Source: Perca fluviatilis
Taxonomy: Eukaryota; Chordata; Actinopteri; Perciformes; Percidae
Reading direction: 5' to 3'
DNA: 64,000 nt
Assembly: GCF_010015445.1 (NCBI RefSeq)
Contig: NC_053116.1
Coordinates: 35,775,785-35,839,784 of the forward strand
The position numbers and the translations under genes are program-made. Each line of letters opens with the position of its first letter. Position 1 is the first letter of the stretch. Positions 23,561-64,000 of the stretch are shown piece by piece. Under the pieces are notes generated by a model that made no database searches, had not been told where the DNA came from, and saw only the letters and a program-made list of their open reading frames with translations.

Positions 23561-26500
23561 CATGTAATATTCACCATTTAAACCCAGAGATTGATGAATG
23601 CGGTCTGTATGGCAGCCAAATACACATTTAGGATGGAAACATTCACTCATGTGTTTAAACGTTGTCTGTGTAAACACTTATATATTCATCAACACTGATT
23701 AAAGACACAAAGCTACGTGCTGCAAGTTACCACTTATGTAGTCACAACATCTGTTTCAATTAATTATTGAATCACATCAGCTGTATTTAGCATCTGATTT
23801 GGGCATTGAGGAAGTGTGAAGTGTAGGCTTACCTTCCTCGCACACAATGCCTCAGTGGCACATTGTGTCGTTACCCACTAATGCAGGCACAGGGGAAGAA
23901 ATGCTGGGTAACTATGGAAACACACCACAGTGAGTCTCCAAGGCAGGCGGCACTTTCCTTTAGAGGCCTTGAGTTAACAGGATTAGAGGGAATTCACAGA
24001 GGAGACCCCAAAGAGCACAGCCCCTTTGTGTCTCTCCTCTGCTCGCTTTCACTCTGATCTCCATTGCCCTGACTCAGAGACATATGGAAAGATACTAGGA
24101 TCACAGAAACATTCCTCATGATGCAAAAAAGAACAGAATGTAGCTGTAAAGTGTACATTCAAGACAACAGAGGTCTCTATAGCAATGCCACTTCTGCTGT
24201 TAGACCCTCTGTGGCCATACGCTACAATTCTAACAGCAGTTTTGCTACAGTTTTTCCCGTTAATCCTCAGTCAACACCTCACGTACCAAGTGTCTGATAC
24301 TGTGTTTAAATCCCTCTCTGTGACGGCCTATTTGCATACAGAGATGAGCGCAACTTAAATTTTGGCTGGGACAAGACCTGGCGAGATGTGCTCGCCAATA
24401 TTGCTTGCCAAAATAAGGCGACTTGTACATTTTCTGTCTGGAGTCTGTCTGCAGTGTGTAGTACATTGCAGATAATAGCCGAGGGTGGTTGGTGATAGAG
24501 AAAGAAGAACAGATTATTAGGTTAAACATTGAAGAGCGACGTGAGTCCCCCTGTTAAAACCATCCGGAACAAGGGTTCACCCCATGGCCTGACAATCTAA
24601 ACACAGCTCTGCACCCATTGCCCAAGAGATAGACAGCGAATGTGTTACACAGTATGTTCTGCACAATTTGTTGTTAAGATGCACTTTTACTTGCAGACAA
24701 TGTCATCTTAACATCCTCTGTGCAAACTAACAATAGCTTGTGTATGATGGGCTGTGGCAACCATAGCAACAGAGGCAAAAAAATGAGTGAGTGGAGGAGG
24801 ATATCACAGCCGCACCCATCCCTGCAGCAACCAACTAGACTGGAAAACCAGTACAGACAGTACAGGGGGAGGCACTGGGCGAGCAGCTAGTGAATAGTTA
24901 GTGGGAGTCAGGAGGGCACCGCCTGATGTGGTTCAGCCAACCAGTTCACTTCATGCTGTGGTGGGTTTTTGTGGCCAACAGCAAAAGGCAACACATGAAA
25001 ACTGATTATTTATTGATTTGTATGGCAGCCGTTTTATCAGTCAGCACTGGGAGCTGCGTAATGGTTTGCTGCTTATGCATATGGACTACACTTCTCCTAT
25101 GCCCTCGAGTTTACACTTGAAGTTTACTTGTCACTGAAAAAAGAAAGACAGTCTGTGGTACAAGCTGGGGGTGTGAAGTTTTAAACAAGTGGGCGTTTAG
25201 CAGACAGGGAAGGTTTTAATTAAAGATGCTATCGAGTTTCATGGTGTACAGGGTCCAAAATTAACTTTTTGGTCCATCTGCCAATGGCTGGTAAACTGAA
25301 ACAAAACTGACCGGCCAAAATATTTTTCAAGATACGATGTCATTAAAAACAACGAGCAGGTCCTTCTTCGTCGAATACCTGTGGCCAACGCTGCAAGAAA
25401 ATCACCGGATGTATTCTTTATGGTAGCTTATTTCTTGCCTCGTGAGACCGTCCTGATCTCGCGAGCTCCAGTTTTCCACTCGCAGATAGGTCTGGCATCT
25501 TGAGATAGAGAAAATTTGGAGCCGTTCGCCAAACGACCGACCAATCAGCTTTTCAGCAAAGCAGGTTAGCTTATTTCATCATTGCTTTAGGATTCATGTC
25601 TAGCAAAACTCACTTCAGCTGGGATTGACATCCAGTAATAACAAATATGGTGTACCGCTTTATGCTAGTTTTAGAGGCAGATGTGGATCTTTTGTGATTT
25701 GAGCTGTAGGGATGAATGTTTCCCATATTAGCCTGAAATTGATAGCTAACTTTTCTTTGCGACACACTCTAATAACAGTAAATTAAAATAAAGCTAGTGT
25801 CTGTGGACAAATGTCTCATGTGAGTCAGTTTAGTTTAAGATCTTCCCATAGAAATTTAGTAGTGTTCAGCAGTTCTATAGTGAATTTCTTCCATGCATCA
25901 TGTCAGTGGACAATTATCATATGTTAACAAATTGGTCACACATCGACAAATCCTTTTATGCGGGTAACCTTGTTAGTCATAGCGAGTTACTCAACTCCTC
26001 TTGATGTCCACTGCTGCTTGCTGTGTGATAGTGCGTCAAATTAAATTATTTTCTTTTTTAAGCCGCATCTAATTTAACACCCTGAAATCAGAATGTCCTG
26101 CTGCTAATAGAAATATAATGGTTGCCTATAATGATTTCCTTGTTGAGTGATCACCTGCACACTGTAAGAGGAATGGACCACGATGACTAAGTAATATGAA
26201 CAACATAACGGACGTGATGCATGATGGTTATACAACTTATAATCATGCCCTTTGACATGGGCGGATTATACTATGGGCTGCCATGTTTGGCTGAACCGTT
26301 TTTTGGTTATGGTTGTTTTTAGCTATACTTATTTGAGTTATATGGCATTCAGACACTATGTATTGAAGTTGTGTTCAGAGTACATTTGGGACCGTAAGCC
26401 AGTCATACTTTTGTGTCATGGTAATTTTGTCCGGCCCTACTTTTGATAATAGCCAAAACTACTGTTACCTGTTCATACATCAGTACTTTGTTAGTAGTAC

Positions 26501-27780
26501 TATGTTTTTGAACATGAGACAGAACCTAAAAGAGGCCAAATCACTAAAGTGAACTATGCCAACAGTAATAATGCTAAATAATGCATTCAAATGATCTTAG
26601 AAATGACATAAAATAATTTGTAATTTGGTGACTGTGGCAAATTTTGGCAGCAATAATCTGTAGCATCAACCCCCTATCACAGGAAGAAGTCAGGTTTCAC
26701 CTGGTGGTTTAGATGGCCACAGTGGTGTAGTCTACTGTAGTTTTTTGTAGTGAATATCCTCCCAGCATTAGACTCGCCCGTCCCAGAGTGACAACCCCAT
26801 AGGTTTTTGGTAATGTTACTTATAGCATCAGCCTCATCTGGCTCATTTTCTGTAGTTTCTGTAGGCTAACGTTAACGTCTGTTGCAGTGTCATCCGAAGC
26901 GGCGGCATAGCTTCGGGGGCAGGCTTACCAAATCACTGAAAGAGTCTAGTTTAAATTTGCTTTCGTTTCATATATCTAGCTACTTTAGTGATTCACATTT
27001 GTTAATTTCAAATTTGAGCAGTGTTGTTGTCCCTACTCGCAAACACAGACGGGGTAAATTTATGAACTTCCTGGAACTCTCGGGCATTCTCAGGTTTTCA
27101 AGGTTGCGATCGGTCCCACAGGGCGTGCCTTTTAGCAGGCAGCAGGGCGATGACGTCTTTGTTCATCCCCACTTGGCTGGGGAAATGGAAACGTGCTGAC
27201 AGCGTTTTCAGTCGGTCGAATTCAGACTTCTTTTTCTCCGAGTTTGCTGGATGCCGGCCTTCAGCACGTTCGGTGCGGCTCTGGAATTCAGCGGAGTTCT
27301 GGGCCCGTCCCCGTGGGCAGAGGGTCACAAACTCCCCCACTCCCCCAACCACTAATGATGTTATATCAGCCCTAATACTTTACATACAGAACATAGCTAT
27401 TTTTCTTATCACTGATGATAATTAGGTTTAAATTATAAAAAGGCAGGCAACAATTCTTCCTATTTTTTCTTAATCAATATTTTAGATCAGAAGAATGATA
27501 AAATGAAACCAATACCATAACGAATGAGCACAATCCCATCCCTGATGTAGAATAATAATGTGTCTGATAGGTTTGTTTCAGCAGGTCATAATATTGATGA
27601 ATCCCAGCACACCTTTTGTAAGAGTGTAGAATCTTTTTTAAATCATCGTTTGATATGACGAGAGAAGTTTCAGCTCACTGCTTGGCAAATGCCCTGCAGT
27701 TTATTAATAGCTGGCTACATGCTGCTATTATAAATAGCAACACCTTCACGGTCTCATCTGAATAAAAGGCATTATGGAGC
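23561..27780. other. no gene recognised
   Basis: Mostly ordinary non-coding sequence. GC-richer part 26880-27350 holds longer frames on both strands without a recognisable domain. PB1-domain exons of prkcz were looked for here and not seen. Confidence 0.45.
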
Positions 27781-28132
27781 ACTAATAAGTTAATGCTTCC
27801 ATTCAAGAAAAGGAGGGATGGAGGACTTGAGGGAAGGAAGAAGCAGGGAAAGAAGGAGATAAGACAAAGGGAGAGGGTGAAAGAAGAGAGTAGACTGGTG
27901 AGTGAGGGAGAGAGGGAGGCCGGCGCTTTGTGTTTGTGTGTGTATTTGTGTGTGAGCATGCGCATACATCGTAGAGAAACCTGATGTGTGCCTTCCCCTC
28001 ACTTGAACTCAGACTTCTGGCGAAGGAAGAGGCTGCAGGACCGTTCCCTGAGCTGCCACTCCATCTCATCCCCTCCTCTCCATCCTTTCCTCCTCTAGTT
28101 TAGCACACATCCATCCCCATTATTCCGTCGCC

Positions 28133-28169
28133 ATGCTGTTACTCTATAACTGGTTCCTCTCTCTCCTAG
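28133..28169 (+). other. candidate alternative N-terminus, 5' extension of the pseudosubstrate exon
   Basis: An ATG in good context (GTCGCCATGC) at 28133 is in frame with the exon and reads [13 protein letters not shown] directly into SIYRRG, through the splice acceptor. A transcript starting upstream within 27990-28132 would thus encode a PB1-less aPKC with 13 mostly hydrophobic N-terminal residues. The acceptor itself is strong, so the canonical spliced form is expected too. The in-frame ATG could be coincidence. Confidence 0.3.
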
Positions 28170-62755
<34,586 letters not shown>

Positions 62756-64000
62756 GTGAGGCAGAGGAATTTAACATCACATAGGGTTTATACCTGTAAG
62801 AGCTCACTCTGCAAGAGGAGTTTTCATGGCACCACTGTACCGGGAGAAGGGCTTTGAACTGGGATAGAGCAGTTGTCATTTTAAAACCCTTTGCTAGCCT
62901 AGAACACTTTTTAGTTTTTCTTTTTAGTGAACATTTGCAGATGTGGTTTACCAACACGAGTTTGTACTAATAGTTTTTTTATTTTTGTTTTTAAGTTATG
63001 AAGCTTTATTCTGCCTTGTAAAAGCAACAATACCAACAAATATACTTTTCAAAAAGCTATCTTATATTCTCAAACAATGGCTGGGTCTGAAACAAGTGCC
63101 CATATTGAAAGGGTTCATCTGTGGGGTAGCATAAATATGCATTTAACATTTTGGTGGCATCTGCTTAGTGGAAATGAAAAGTTTTAATTACCCCGAGAGT
63201 GCATGGAAATCTGGCCGTTAGTTCACAAAATACAAAAGTGTCAGTCAAAGAAAATGTTGGCCTGAAGGTGAACTGGTGCTGGAGGGAATATTAGAGGGTA
63301 TCCATGGCAACCTTGCTCTGAACCAGTCTTGGACAGGACAGACAAATGGACTGGCGGGCTTTTCTATCCTTGCCAGCCATGCTAGTGGCTCTGTGAGGCT
63401 GTACTGGGCTAAATGCTAACAATATAGAGCTCACATGCTAACAATGGAAATGTTAACATGGTGATGTTTACACAGTCCATAGGGATAACATTGCACAGAC
63501 AGAAACAAACCTGTAACAGCTTTCTTAAATTGTCCAAGTGTTAGCTTTGGCAAAAATCCAATGGCAAAGCTTTCCATATCACTGAACCTCTGTAATTTTA
63601 AACCAAATTGAAGTTGAGCTGTTCGACAGATAGGAGGCCTGAGTAAATAAGGTATAATAACAGGTTAGGTATGATAACTAAATACATATTTTACAAAAGG
63701 ATATTTTCACAAGTACTTTTTATCCTCCATGCATAGTGAACTATATTTGTCCCAGCTTCTAACTACATCCTCTATGGTTTAAGGGATTAGGATAGAGGAA
63801 TTGTGGGAAATCAAATATGAACATTGAGAGCACATGGCAGGCTGTTTGATGCCATTTAAACAAAGACATGTTAATTTAACCCTTTGTGACGCATAACTGA
63901 TATTGTGAGAGGAAAAACAGATTCCATGTAATGGAATAACAATCAGCTCTGGGCTGAAATGGATTTATGTCTGTGTAAATCCAGGCTTAGATGCTTCTGG
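62756..64000 (+). other. prkcz intron, window end
   Basis: Non-coding; the next kinase exon was not found before the window stops. Confidence 0.7.

Noticed and set aside
27675..28069. Serine/leucine-rich frames near 27.7-28.1 kb as a conserved small protein
   Set aside because: They derive from purine-rich GGAGGAAGG sequence, overlap in several frames on both strands and have no homology I recognise.
1..28169. PB1-domain exons of prkcz
   Set aside because: Looked for the expected aPKC PB1 peptides with splice sites and saw none; they are probably upstream of the window, or were missed by eye.

Overview
This is vertebrate genomic DNA, almost certainly from a teleost fish and probably a percomorph. 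The basis is one widely spaced multi-exon gene whose protein matches vertebrate atypical protein kinase C zeta, very long introns, long CA/GT microsatellites, and many short non-autonomous DNA transposons, SINEs and LINE remnants of teleost type. There is no operon structure, and nearly all long open frames are repeat shadows.

The only protein-coding gene I can support is prkcz on the plus strand. Ten consecutive coding exons were read between 28170 and 62755. They join without a frame break into about 363 codons: pseudosubstrate, one C1 zinc finger, the variable hinge, and the kinase domain from the glycine loop to about subdomain X. The N-terminal PB1 exons were not found and presumably lie before base 1. 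The C-terminal lobe, turn motif and hydrophobic region lie beyond base 64000. Isoform-specific stretches (MPSQEPP hinge, [13 protein letters not shown]) favour zeta over iota. Intron 60290-60488 uses a GC-AG splice pair. Two upstream ATG contexts, at 13833 and 28133, are in the correct phase to supply alternative N-termini without PB1.

Layout: 1-28169 is probably a large 5' intron and is repeat-rich: hAT-like elements with 8-bp target duplications, two SINEs inserted into one older repeat, a foldback element at 10972-11637, and a 2.5-kb hAT element at 18250-20708 carrying a nested TTAA element with about 23 tandem 46-bp units. 28170-41336 holds the pseudosubstrate and C1 exons, separated by a 13-kb intron with CA tracts, a degraded LINE (33570-34560) and an opposite-strand LINE tail. 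36710-46677 holds further TTAA elements, a 933-bp foldback, and a pair of repeats that give an empty-site comparison. 46961-51193 holds the hinge and N-lobe exons, with a second 46-bp-unit array between them. 51194-62755 holds the rest of the kinase exons among hAT, piggyBac-like and Tc1-like MITEs. 62756-64000 is the next intron.

The most notable features are the TTAA-flanked non-autonomous elements (eight with TTAA at both ends), the variable TATA-bearing 46-bp minisatellite inside one of those families, and possible internal starts of an aPKC gene whose mammalian orthologue is known to use an internal promoter (PKM-zeta).
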